Source of the DNA: Nephrocerus scutellatus
Taxonomy: Eukaryota > Arthropoda > Insecta > Diptera > Pipunculidae
Length of the DNA: 64,000 bases
NCBI GenBank assembly: GCA_947095585.1
Contig: OX352763.1
Coordinates: 63,955,016 to 64,019,015, forward strand
Direction of reading: 5' to 3'
Shown: positions 41,157-51,719 of the stretch, piece after piece
How the letters are laid out: each line of letters begins with the position of its first letter
Numbering within the stretch: position 1 is the stretch's first letter
Notes under the pieces: generated by a model
Seen by the model: only the letters and a program-made list of their open reading frames with translations
Database searches by the model: none
What the model was told of the DNA's origin: nothing
Program-made: the position numbers and the translations under genes

Positions 41157-41700
41157 CATGTGTATCTCCAATGGAAACACTTTTTGTAAAATTTTGAAAG
41201 TTATCAGGCCGCGGGATCGGGGGCACCCATACAAATTTTATAAAAAAAAGTACTGGATTTTCTTCAAATTGTATACACATGTGTATCTCCGATGGATAAC
41301 ATTCTTGTAAATATTTGGAAGTCTTGTAAAGAAGCGGGATCGAGGTCACCCATACAAATATTATAAAAAAATAATCCGATTTTCCTCAAATTATATACAC
41401 ATGTGTATATCCGACGGACATCTTTTTATGTAAATATTTAGAAGTATTCAGGCCCCAAAGTCGGGGGCACCCATACAAATTTTATAAAAAAAAGTACCCA
41501 ATTTTTTTCAAATTTTATACGCATGTGTATCTCCGATAGAAAACACTTTTTGTAAAAATTTGGAAGTGATCGGGCCCTGAGGTCCGGGGGCACCCATACA
41601 AATTTTGTAAAAAAAAGTACCCGATTTTCTTCAACAACCAACCCGATTTGGACAACATCTTTTTGTAAAAATTTGGAAGTGCTCGGGCGCTTTTAATTTT
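41157..41700 (+). mobile_element. Helentron-like tandem array, copy 2
   Basis: Nearly identical to 39891-40440. Right terminus TTTTAATTTTTATGAGTTGT at about 41690-41712. Confidence 0.75.
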
Positions 41701-41829
41701 TATGAGTTGTTTTTTTATTTATCCAAATCAATCATATATTTCCTAAGTGTACTGTATAATCATATTAACAGTGTTTAGTGTGTATAGTGTAATAATAGTA
41801 ATAATGTACTTGACACTAGTAACTACCTT

Positions 41830-42715
41830 TCTGACCGTTCAATCCAGGTCGTATTGGACGGTTTCAAATCAAATGTTCACCGCATAAACGCCGGTGCTCC
41901 CCAAGGGTCTGTTTTGTCTCCGACCCTCTTTCTCATTTTTATTACATACAGCATAATACACAATAGAGTAGAATTTAACGCTTCCAAAACCCTGTCGTTC
42001 TTCTGTCGTCCAAGCGCAATTAAAACCCCAAACATTTATCAATGAACGGATCTTGCATCAAAGAAACTGAAAAATTTGCAATTATCGGTATGTGCGTCAA
42101 CAACAAGCTTCGTTGGAATGACCACATATTTTTCTTCGCCAAGAATGCTGCGAAAGATGTACTTCACTGGCTTCAGATCTGGCTACTATTTGCAAGGCAT
42201 ATATTCGCCCTAAACTTGAATACAACTGTATTGTTTGGGCAGTTGTCCCAAGACCACATCACATCTACTAGACAGAACTCAGAACCTCGCGGTAAAAGTT
42301 ATTGGTGAGGTAAATATCGCGAAAACAATCGAATCACTTGAACATCGTAGGAATGTTTCCTGCTTGTCACCGTTTTATCGATTTTTCCACAAGTTCAAAA
42401 GATCCAGATGCATCCCGCCAATTCTCGAACCCATCCGTAATACCTGTGCCTCAGCTCGAGCCCACGGGTCTACCATTAGGCCTATCTTCGGATGTACTAA
42501 TCAATTTAGGATTTCTTTAGCAGCACAATAATTATGTGAAATGAATTGCCGACTCAGTGTTTCCACATTTGTATGATCTGCAGTCATTTAAGACACACGT
42601 GCATAGACATCTTATTTTTTCTTCTCCCTAATTTCCTAACGCCCACGCTGTGCTGAGCATTATGAGGTTGCAAATCCCTTGAGCGTGTGTACATTATAAA
42701 AAAAATATATGCAAT
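41830..42715 (+). pseudogene. Family B LINE fragment, copy 2, with 3' end
   Basis: Same RT deletion derivative as copy 1 but continuing through the C-terminus (CASARAHGSTIRPIFGCTNQ), the 3' UTR, the stem-loop (GCCCACGC 42641-42648 with GCGTGTGT 42683-42690) and the A-tail near 42700. Confidence 0.8.
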
Positions 42716-42800
42716 ACAATGCTTATTCTTAAGCAACAGCCTCTACAGATGGCCCTGTAAAGTACTACTAAAGTACTAAATTTATTTTCGTAACAACAGG

Positions 42801-43107
42801 TATATTATAATAATAATATTCGGCGCGACAGACCATTGCGGTCCAAGGCCTAACTTCTCGCGACCATTTGTGCTGCGCATGTTAATTTTTTGGACACAAA
42901 TGCACACAAATGCAAGGGACCTACAATTTAAGGCCGGATCCGAACGGCGAATTGAGAAGCTTTCCGTGACAAGGTATTACTCTCGGAACGTTTGTCACCC
43001 ATTCGCGAGAGGTGGGACACCGTGTAAAATACTTTTGGTGATGCTTGGATTCGAACCTTAACCTCCTGCTCAGCAGCCATGTGCACTTCCACTGAGCCAC
43101 GGCGCCC
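42801..43107 (-). mobile_element. tRNA-derived SINE, copy 1
   Basis: On the minus strand the head GGGCGCCGTGGCTCAGTGG contains a polymerase III A box (TGGCTCAGTGG, complement at 43089-43099) and a perfect B box GGTTCGAATCC (complement at 43047-43057), spaced as in tRNA genes. A ~220-bp body ends TGGTCTGTCGCGCCGAATAT and an ATT-rich tail (42801-42820). Short frames here such as 42921-43109 are by-products of the tRNA-like head. No cloverleaf for a working tRNA is intact. Confidence 0.82.
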
Positions 43108-43129
43108 ACAAATGATCAACAAAATAAAC

Positions 43130-44010
43130 AATTAAATTCCAAATTTGATCAACGAAGCAAAAAGAAAAATAAAAGCTAGTTCTTATTGAATTTCAAAATC
43201 CAGTTTGGAGCTGCGGTACAACATAATGGATGTGCCGCTGAGGAACAACTTAATGCTCTAATACAAGCGCTACGGGGTAAGGCAGCGGATGTTCTACAGA
43301 AGATGATTCCAGACGCAGATATGAGTTTTGGAAGAATCCTGCAAAATACAGATCCAGACGAAAAAAAAAACAGCGGGGAGAACGAATTCAAGATTTAAAA
43401 GGGGAAATAAATAAGCTAGCACGACAAGTCTATTTATCTATCCATTACATCCACAGTCAGACGGTATGGTTGAAAGGTTCAACAGAACGCTAGAAAAAAC
43501 ATCTGCGAAAAGAAGTTAATGCCAATCAAGATTATTGGGATCGCTGCATAATGCCGTTAATGATGGGATATCGCAGCGCTGTACACAATACGATTAAAAC
43601 TCACTAGCAATGGTCGTATTTGGCAGAGAACTTCGTCTACCATGCAACATTAAATTTGGATTACCACCAGTAGAGATGGTTACAACGAAAAACTAACACA
43701 AAGCATGATCGCTGTTCATGTTGCAGTAAGGAGCAACATAGTGGATGCCAGCAACACGCGATATGACCTGCGTGCAAACTGTGGACGATTTCAGAAAGCA
43801 GGCTTGGTCTGGCTTTACAATCTAAGGAGATGAAAAGGGAAATCTCCGAAATTACAGCAGTGTTGGGAAAGCCGTTACAAGATTATCGAAAGGATTAATG
43901 ATTTAATTAGTCGGCTTCAACAAAGTAAAATGAATGTTGTCTACATCGACACATTAACAAGGTATAACGTCATAAAAAGTGCTGAATCTGTTCGAGGCTT
44001 GGTAATGCTA
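43130..44010 (+). pseudogene. gypsy remnant, gag joined to integrase end
   Basis: Same family as 12693-23569. Gag piece FKIQFGAAVQHNGCAAEEQL and ALRGKAADVLQKMIP (43186-43400) runs directly into the integrase end (HPQSDGMVERFNRTLEK, 43440-43500; GYRSAVHNT; RYDLRANCGRF) and the 3' leader near 43930-44010. Protease, RT and most of integrase are deleted. Confidence 0.75.
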
Positions 44011-44014
44011 CGGG

Positions 44015-44409
44015 GTAATGTGATGGCGGTGGGGGAATAACTATCTCTGACTGCGATCAAACACAAGATGGCCGCCGGTAATTTTTCTCCAATTCAGGAA
44101 AAGCTGAACGATCGGGATAGTCCCTTCAAAATAAGGTTAACGCGAGACCAATAACCTCGCCCGTAAAAAAAACTTTTAAGGAACCCAAAAAAGACACGGA
44201 CACACTGATAAACGACGGCGACCACGCAACGAAAACGGCCAAACTAATTTCTATGGAACGTATGCTCACTGTATAGAGCTCGAGTTGCACCCTTCGAGTG
44301 CGGGGCACGTTCACGCACCTACAGAGGATAATGAAAAAGAAGAATTCTTTGAATTAGTCGAACGAGTACTTCATGCCTGCCCATAGTATGTTGTAAAAAT
44401 TATTCTTTT
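44015..44409 (+). mobile_element. RTE-like LINE 5' fragment
   Basis: Matches 30770-31430 with gaps: 5' UTR words AACTATCTCTGACTG and CCGGTAATTTTTCTCCAATT, then endonuclease start FLWNVCSLYRARV-type coding and a jump to CACGCACCTACAGAGGA. It stops at AAAAATTATTCT (44409), where an antisense family B copy is inserted. The rest resumes at 45190. Confidence 0.72.
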
Positions 44410-45189
44410 TTTTATAATTCGCGCACGCTTAAAGGGGTTCGAAACCTTATAATACTCCGCTATATGCTTGGCACAGCGTGGACGTTAATGAAAAGGAGGA
44501 GGAGGATCATAGTGATGTGAAAAGACAGAGCTTGGCAGAGCATCCTACATTCGTGTTGTAAGAACGAAACCCTGAACTTAACTGTGCGTGTGTGTGTTTT
44601 AATTTAAGGAGAGGTGCCATGCAGCTGGCTATTTCTCTTGAGCGCCGCTGGAGGAAGAAGCGATAAAACAGTGACAAGCAGCAAGCGTTCATTTTATGTC
44701 CAAAAATTAAATGCGCAACACAAATGGTCGCGAGAAGCTAGACCGTGGACCGCAATGGTCTGTCGCGCCGAATATTTTTATTAGACAGCAGCATTGGAAG
44801 CGTTAAATTCTACTCGATTGTTTTCTCCCCAGTTTTATTATGCTGTCTAGGTCAGAATTTAACGTGCTTAACATACGTAGTTGTTTGAGTACCACATGAG
44901 AAGTGGAGTGACGTTCCTCAAACTTATATGAGAAGCTGAGAGTTCTGTCGTCAGCAAAAGAGTGAAAAGGATTATAAGTCACAGATAAGATATTATTTAT
45001 CAATTAACATGAGACAGAGAGCCGGGGACAAAACAGAGCCCTGGAGAACGCTGGCATTAAGGTGATGTACGTTCGAATTGAAACCGTCTTTGAAACTTGA
45101 ATTGAGCGGTCCAAAACATAGCTTCTAATCCAATAAATCAGTTTATCATCGACTCCATAATCATGCCTTTTCTTTTGATGCTAAACTCT
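44410..45189 (-). mobile_element. Family B LINE, 5'-truncated, inserted in the RTE-like relic
   Basis: The T-run at 44410 is the A-tail. The stem-loop, 3' UTR, SFADDRTLSFSYKF (around 44900) and RT pieces follow on the minus strand up to 45189. RTE-like sequence on both sides joins at TTATTCT|TTCTGG, so TTCT may be the target duplication. A SINE 3' fragment lies inside (44700-44785). Confidence 0.75.
44700..44785 (+). mobile_element. SINE 3' fragment in family B
   Basis: CAAATGGTCGCGAGAAGCTA, GACCGCAATGGTCTGTCGCG and the tail ATATTTTTATTA match the 3' end of the SINE at 42801-42890, here on the plus strand. Confidence 0.7.
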
Positions 45190-45935
45190 GTCTTCTGGTG
45201 GATATGAACGCCAAAGTAGGTATGGAGCCAGTATTCAGGCAGTACATTGACACCCATAGTATTTATGAGAACACTAATGACAATGGACAACGAGTCATAG
45301 AGATGGCAGCAAGCAATAATTTGGTCGGTGCGAGTACAGGGTTTGCGCGTAAAAATATCCACAAAGCCACCTGGGTATCTTCTGATGGAGCCACTCGCAA
45401 CCAGATAAACCACGTGTTGATAGACGCTCTTATGGTATGGTGCCGATTTGAGTTAACACGGCTGCCCTTCGCAACGAAGATACCAGAAAAACCGGAAGAG
45501 TAAGTCCTGCGGCTGAGATGTCGGGCGTAAGAGAGAAATGGACACGCCTTAAGAATACTATAATTAGTACTGCTGACTCCATCTAAGAGTCGTACAAATC
45601 GGAACTATTGATTCGATGACCAGTTCACCGGCGAAAGAAAGCAGCCTAGGAAAAAATATCGTCGGTGAACTAGAACAACGCAGAGAGCGAGGACTGCACC
45701 AGGCGCGAAAGTTCTACCAAAGAGTCCACGGTATAACGCAATATACACCACGTTGCACATACTGCATAGCCAAAGAGGGTAATGTTATCGCCGATCTCAA
45801 AGCATCTTAGAGCGATGGGAAGAGCACTTTCATGAATTGCCAAATGGCCAGCTAACTAAGAAATTCGAGCCTCGACCACACTATGCTGCCGCCACCTAAA
45901 AAACAACAAGGCTTTGCGATCAGATGGTATCCGGA
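45190..45935 (+). pseudogene. RTE-like LINE, endonuclease end to RT start
   Basis: DMNAKVGMEPVFRQYI (45205), NNLVGASTGFARKNIHKATW, NQINHVLID, then SPAKESSLGKNIVGELEQR and ITQYTPRCTYCIAKEGNVIA. It ends near 45935 after the KNKKALRSDG-type segment. Numerous gaps. Confidence 0.75.
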
Positions 45936-45939
45936 ATCC

Positions 45940-48150
45940 AATGCAATCCAACGCAGATGGTTTATAATTCTTCAATTTAAGACATGGCTAAAAACCGTCT
46001 GCCCGAGTTTGACGATACTGTTGATGTATGTTCAAAAAGATTCTTCGAGTATCGAGTATTGTGTAGTTTGTTCCAGTTCGTGCCTTTTAAAATTATCACC
46101 ATATCTTCCTCCTGCAGGGTTCCCTTATCAAAAAGCTGACGCCTAATTTCACTTAGAATTGGACACCTGCCTAAAAAGTGAAAGGAGTCCTCTATCTCGT
46201 AGATTACATAAGGTACAAATGACTGGTATATCTTCACGATGTGGTATGAAATTCAGGTTCATAATTTCTCCTCTTGCATAAAAAATAAAGGAGATTACTT
46301 CGATCGAGTTTCCCGAATTTTAATTGAGGTTGTGTCCACAGGAAGCTGCAAGTAACTGCGATTTATCCAACCAAAGTATTTTTGCCTCTATAATGTATTT
46401 CGCTATACGTTTAGTCAACCTTTCCTAGTCCAAGGCGAGCGTTTTCAATATAAAATCAAAATTAAGTTTTAGGGTATTCATAAATAGTGGGGGAAGACCA
46501 GTCTCAACTAGAAGCATAGTATTTGTTGTGCTTTGAGACAGATTATTTATCCGTTTCAAAAAGAAACTCATTAGTTTTACACGGTATCATACATCTTATA
46601 ACCCCAAACCGCCGCATACAGCAAGACTGATTTAGAAACCGCTTGAAATATCTGATATTTTACTCTTATGTCCATAATCTTCTTCTTATCTTCCAGACAG
46701 TTTTTTCAATCCGCACTAATGGCTGACTACGCTGTTGTCATCTCTTTGAGATGTTCAATATTCATGTTATTGGAGATATTGATACCATGGTATTTGTACG
46801 ATTTAACTATTTCTAGCTCTTGACCGGCAAAAACCACTTTTCATTTCTCGCATATCGTCCTCCTCCTTTTCTAAACACCATGACCTTGGATTTTGCTATA
46901 TTGACCCTTAGTCTCCCTTCTTCGCTTTATTTTTGTAACCTGTTTATAATTCTCTGCAAGCTCTTCGGTGAGTCCGCAAGTAGGACTAAATCATCTGCAT
47001 ATAGCAGAGCTTTAATGGAAATTCCACCAATCCTTATACCCCCACATAGAGCTTCTGTTATGTCAACAATAAACATAACAAATGCTTGTGGGCTAAAGTT
47101 GCATCCCTTTTTTACCACCATTATTGTTTCAAAGAAATCTGATAGTTGTTTTCCATCCCATACGGCAGAAGACGTATTTTCATATATCTTTTCGATCAGT
47201 TTTCCAAACTTTCTGGATAGTCCACGATTGTATAGTTTGTAGAAAAGTGCACTTCTCTCTACAGTGTTGAAAGCGGCCTTGAGGTCTACGAAGAACGCAT
47301 ACAATTTCTTCTTTCTTCTAATGTAGTCCAGCGCAACTTTTGTGAGTATGAAGATTTGATCCATTGTTGAGTAATTTGCTCGAAACCCCGCTTGAAACTC
47401 AGATATTATGTGATTTTGGGATACCCAGATTTGAAAACGTTTAGCGAGAACACCCAGATTGGGGTCACCTTTCTTGAGAATGGGGAAGATCACTGATTGC
47501 TTGACATTTTTTGGGATAGCTCCTGTTTCAAAAATACGGTTATATTCTTTTGTGAAGATCGTTATTTACATATTTGTAAAATTCGACTAATCATACCATC
47601 CATCCATCCATCCGGGTGCTTTGCGGTCTCTGCAGTTATTTAAGCAGCCTTTTACTTTTTCTTCTGTGATGGAGTCACAGAGATCATTCATATTATTTGG
47701 TACTGCATATTGGAACCTAGGTTAATCACAAGGTCCAGGCGGATTCAGGACATTTTTAAAGTGCTCTTCTAGTTGCGATGCAGTGACGTTTATACCAATT
47801 TTAAATTTTTTCCCGTTTTTCTTGCTGAGTAGTTTCCAAAAAGTCGGATCTCTGCATTGCGATATTACCATTGCTAAACCGTTAAAAAATTTATTTCTTT
47901 TTTGTTGGCAAGTTTTTTTAAATTCCCGGTTTGCATGTAAGTACATTTTTTTATAGTTTGGCTCGTTGTATTTTCGGAAGATATCTAGTAACGAGAAAAC
48001 TTTCTTTCTCCGCCAATCACAATGGCAATGACATGCAATTGTACTTCAAATTTCTTGATTAAATTGTCCATTTCCACCGCTTAGACTAAGGTCTATAACT
48101 GAGATTCTTTAGGTACCCACACAAGTATAGTCGCCCTCAAGATCTCTTAC
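45940..48150 (-). pseudogene. Family E LINE, reverse transcriptase part, antisense
   Basis: Minus-strand frames: 47946-47722 (CRDPTFWKLLSKKNGKKFKI), 47493-46927 (RT: FPILKKGDPN, EFQAGFRANYSTMDQIF, FFVDLKAAFNTVERSALF, VVKKGCNFSPQAFVMFIVDI, ALLYADDLVLLADSPKSLQ) and 46237-45977 (C-terminal end with SFHFLGRCPILSEIRRQLF). The catalytic YADD is present. The RT style differs from families A-D; the clade was not determined. A (CATC)n run lies near 47597-47612. Stops and frameshifts separate the frames. Confidence 0.75.
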
Positions 48151-48488
48151 AGACAGAAATATCGAGAAAAGACCAGAAAATTGTAGCCTTTATTCCCTTA
48201 TTTACAACTAACGATACTTATATGTAATGAGTCATCTAAAAATAGACTACATGTTCAATCATGTTCTTCTACAAAAACTGGGCAAACCGCACAAACCCGT
48301 TTGACTACATATTTCACCAGAACATAACGATTCAAACTGACAGGCGGTTACATTTCAAATTTCAAATAATGTTATCAGTCGTATGCTATTTTTTAGTTCT
48401 AATTTTAGTACTTATTTTTGGACGAGCCTGTACATTGCGATTTATCTAGGATTCGAACCTACTGCGCTACTAACTACTTTTCGTAACA
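48151..48488 (-). repeat. gypsy LTR fragment, antisense
   Basis: On the minus strand it starts TGTTACGAAAAGTAGTTAGT (48488) and runs to AGACAGAAATATCGAG (48151), matching the first ~340 bp of the LTR at 12693. It lacks the LTR end and has no internal gypsy sequence beside it. It lies within the family E LINE, whose pieces flank it. Confidence 0.82.
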
Positions 48489-48849
48489 GTATGTTAGTTT
48501 GTTCTTGTAGGTTGTTTATGGCATCGGTTAATTTTTGTAGATCTCTTTCCCATTGCAATCCATATGATCCATTTAGATATACCGGAATAATGCAGTATTT
48601 ATAGCCTGGAGAGAGATGTGTCTGCATGTTAAAGTATGTGTATCCTATTGATGGTCTAAATTCGATTTTGATACTATCTCTATTTTTTTATATCCATAAA
48701 GGCAGCCTTCACTAGCTCGCCCACGACTGCTATTTTTGACGCCTGGTGTCCAACTTAACTCATAGTTGTCAAAAAATTTAGCGTAACTATATTTATTGTT
48801 TTCTAACAAACCCAAACAATAAGTTAGTTTAGTTTGCAAGTAGGTTTCT
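48489..48849 (-). pseudogene. Family E LINE, endonuclease remnant
   Basis: Minus-strand frames 48839-48645 (QTKLTYCLGLLENNKYSYAK, LSWTPGVKNSSRGRASEGCL) and 48627-48489 (GYKYCIIPVYLNGSYGLQWE, LQKLTDAINNLQEQT). The RGRASxGxLxGY pattern is that of LINE endonucleases. It is probably the 5' part of the same element as 45940-48150, split by the gypsy LTR. Confidence 0.6.
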
Positions 48850-49190
48850 TTAAAGTTTATTCCGGATAGGTGGCGCTGTAGTCGTGATATTTCTACTTTC
48901 CGTATTTATAGTACGATTTGGATCGAATTCGAGATGCGGTTATTGATGGGGATGATGGATGCTAATCAGTGGGGTGGGCGGTCGAAGGAGGTGGAATCGT
49001 TAAAGTGGTGGTCGCTGGGGAGTTGGTCAGTGTATACAAAATGGGCGGTGGTGCTATTATGTGGGACGCTACAGATATTTATGGGAGTAATGGGATGGTG
49101 ATTTGTGAGAAGGCGTAGAGAGGTGACGATGGGGTCCGATGGGGGGTTGGGGCGATGGGCGGGTATTGAATCCACGGGCACTTCAGCTAG
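48850..49190 (+). mobile_element. Helitron 3' part
   Basis: Plus strand: GGATAGGTGGCGCTGTAGTC, TAGTACGATTTGGATCG, a G-rich interior and the end GGGCACTTCAGCTAG before T (CTAG at 49187-49190). Same family as the pieces at 5380-5600 and 9300-9583. The 5' TC end is missing. Confidence 0.65.
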
Positions 49191-49194
49191 TTTT

Positions 49195-49605
49195 ATATAA
49201 ATTTTAGCTTTCTGCAGTCCATATCCATATTCTCCACATAAACTTTAACTTTACCAAATCTCATATTCCTCCGTGCGCGCAATATGCTTAAAAAGGGGTA
49301 CAAAGTTTTCTCTTCGTGTAGATACCTATAAACAATTTTTAAATTATATATAAATGTTAGCTTTCTGCATATCCATATAAACTTTAACCATGCCAAATCT
49401 GATACTCCTCCATGCGCGAAATATGCTTAAAAAGTGGTAGAAAGTTTTCTATTCTCGTATTAATATACATATAGAAAGATACCTATGCAGTCCTTCTCCA
49501 TACAACTAAGCCAAATCTAATACTTCTCCGTGTGCGCAATATTCTTAAAAAGGGGTACATAGTTTTCTCTTCACGTATTAATATATAGAGATTTATGTTG
49601 AAAGG
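49195..49605. repeat. Minisatellite, three units
   Basis: Three degenerate units with landmarks at about 49254, 49394 and 49510: CCAAATCTCATATTCCTCCG, TGCGCGCAATATGCTTAAAA, GGGGTACAAAGTTTTCTCTT. Units are ~115-140 bp and lie between two Helitron ends. Confidence 0.7.
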
Positions 49606-49631
49606 TTTGATTTGAAATAAAACAAATTCAA

Positions 49632-49800
49632 TCTATACTAATATTATAAAGAGGTAATGTTAGTTTGTGTGTAGGAGGTAATCTTCGGAACTACTGGACC
49701 GATTTCAAAAATTCGTTCACCAGTATTTAGAATGGACTTTCAGCGTGAACATTTCGTGCGACCAAATTTGTAACTAAACAACTAAAATCGAAATAATAAT
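49632..49800 (+). mobile_element. Helitron 5' end, second family
   Basis: TCTATACTAATATTATAAAG, then GTTTGTGTGTAGGAGGTAAT and GGAACTACTGGACCGATTTC, the 5' form of Helitrons widespread in insects, starting with TC after A at 49631. No matching CTAG end to the right on this strand. Confidence 0.6.
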
Positions 49801-49983
49801 GACTGTGTGCTGGACTGCTCACAGGGCTGCCTTCTGTGTTGTTTTGTTCGAACATCACGCCTATAGGGGCATCGTAAGGACTGTGTGCTATGTTCTGCGT
49901 TTGTACGTAATATAATCTATAAATATGTATATATACATATATATTTATATTTCAGCATTTATAGTGGATTAAATATATATATA

Positions 49984-50310
49984 CTAGCTGTTCCCGGGCG
50001 CTTTGCTACCCACACTTTTTGTAAATATTTGGAAGTGATCGGGCCGCGGAATCGGGGGCATCCATACAAATTTTATAAAAAAAAGTACCCAATTTTTTTC
50101 AAATTTTATACGCATGTGTATCTCCGATAGAAAACACTTTTTGTAAAAATTTGGAAGTGATCGGGCCCTGAGGTCCGGGGGCACCCATACAAATTTTGTA
50201 AAAAAAGTACCCGATTTTCTTCAACAACCAACCCGATTTGGACAACATCTTTTTGTAAAAATTTGGAAGTGCTCGGGCGCTTTTAATTTTTATGGGTTGT
50301 TTTTTTATTT
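49984..50310 (+). mobile_element. Helitron-type CTAG end joined to Helentron-like array, copy 3
   Basis: At 49983-50012 the plus strand reads ACTAGCTGTTCCCGGGCGCTTTGCTACCC, here cited by position because of length: its complement is a hairpin-CTAG-T Helitron 3' end. It passes straight into Helentron-like units (50013-50270) and the right terminus AATTTTTATGGGTTG (50285-50300). The second part matches 41440-41710. Confidence 0.6.
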
Positions 50311-50419
50311 ATCCAAATCAATCATATATTTCCTAAGTGTACTGTATAATCATATTAACAGTGTTTAGTGTGTATAGTGTAATAATAGTAATGATGTACT
50401 TGACACTAGTAACTACCTT

Positions 50420-51300
50420 TCTGACCGTTCAATCCAGGTCGTATTGGACGGTTTCAAATCAAATGTTCACCGCATAAACGCCGGTGCTCCCCAAGGGTCT
50501 GTTTTGTCTCCGACCCTCTTTCTCATTTTTATTACATACAGCATAATACACAATAGAGTAGAATTTAACGCTTCCAAAACCCTGTCTGTCTTCTGTCGTC
50601 CAAGCGCAATTAAAACCCCAAACATTTATCCATGAACGGATCTTGCATCAAAGAAACTGAAAAATTTGCAATTATCGGTATGTGCGTCAACAACAAGCTT
50701 CGTTGGAATGACCACATATTTTTCTTCGCCAAGAATGCTGCGAAAGATGTACTTCACTGGCTTCAGATCTGGCTACTATTTGCAAGGCATATATTCGCCC
50801 TAAACTTGAATACAACTGTATTGTTTGGGCAGTTGTCCCAAGACCACATCACATCTACTAGACAGAACTCAGAACCTCGCGGTAAAAGTTATTGGTGAGG
50901 TAAATATCGCGAAAACAATCGAATCACTTGAACATCGTAGGAATGTTTCCTGCTTGTCACCGTTTTATCGATTTTTCCACAAGTTCAAAAGATCCAGATG
51001 CATCCCGCCAATTCTCGAACCCATCCGTAATACCTGTGCCTCAGCTCGAGCCCACGGGTCTACCATTAGGCCTATCTTCGGATGTACTAATCAATTTAGG
51101 ATTTCTTTAGCAGCACAATAATTATGTGAAATGAATTGCCGACTCAGTGTTTCCACATTTGTATGATCTGCAGTCATTTAAGACACACGTGCATAGACAT
51201 CTTATTTTTTCTTCTCCCTAATTGCCTAACGCCCACGCTGTGCTGAGCATTATGAGGTTGCAAATCCCTTGAGCGTGTGTACATTATAAAAAAAAATATA
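50420..51300 (+). pseudogene. Family B LINE fragment, copy 3, with 3' end
   Basis: Same FADD-deleted derivative as 41830-42715, with only a few base differences (for example CTGTCTGTC versus CTGTCGTTC near 50583). Ends with the stem-loop and A-tail near 51290. Confidence 0.8.
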
Positions 51301-51390
51301 TGCAATACAATGCTTATTCTTAAGCAACAGCCTCTACAGATGGCCCTGTAAAGTACTACTAAAGTACTAAATTTATTTTCGTAACAACAG

Positions 51391-51700
51391 GTATATTATA
51401 ATAATAATATTCGGCGCGACAGACCATTGCGGTCCAAGGCCTAACTTCTCGCGACCATTTGTGCTGCGCATGTTAATTTTTTGGACACAAATGCACACAA
51501 ATGCAAGGGACCTACAATTTAAGGCCGGATCCGAACGGCGAATTGAGAAGCTTTCCGTGACAAGGTATTACTCTCGGAACGTTTGTCACCCATTCGCGAG
51601 AGGTGGGACACCGTGTAAAATACTTTTGGTGATGCTTGGATTCGAACCTTAACCTCCTGCTCAGCAGCCATGTGCACTTCCACTGAGCCACGGCGCCCAC
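51391..51700 (-). mobile_element. tRNA-derived SINE, copy 2
   Basis: Virtually identical to 42801-43107: A box complement at 51680-51690, B box complement at 51638-51648, tail at 51391-51411. It is in the duplicated block, so not an independent insertion. Confidence 0.82.
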
Positions 51701-51719
51701 AAATGATCAACAAAATAAA

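Larger units (their letters stand above)
41465..45130. repeat. Composite segmental duplication, copy 1
   Basis: Matches 50056-54000 in direct orientation, offset 8590-8591 bp over the family B and SINE parts. Copy-specific deletions: here ~240 bp near 43180 and ~60 bp near 43340; in copy 2 ~44 bp near 52393. Both edges fall within repeats (Helentron-like units on the left, family B on the right). Confidence 0.82.

Noticed and set aside
43040..43107. Possible tRNA gene on the minus strand
   Set aside because: A and B boxes are present but no acceptor stem or complete cloverleaf closes around them, and a long non-tRNA body with an ATT tail follows, so it is a SINE.
42921..43131. Minus-strand frames beginning MGAVAQWK and MFILLIICG (also at 51512-51722)
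   Set aside because: These overlap the tRNA-like head of the SINE and are a familiar false prediction from such repeats.
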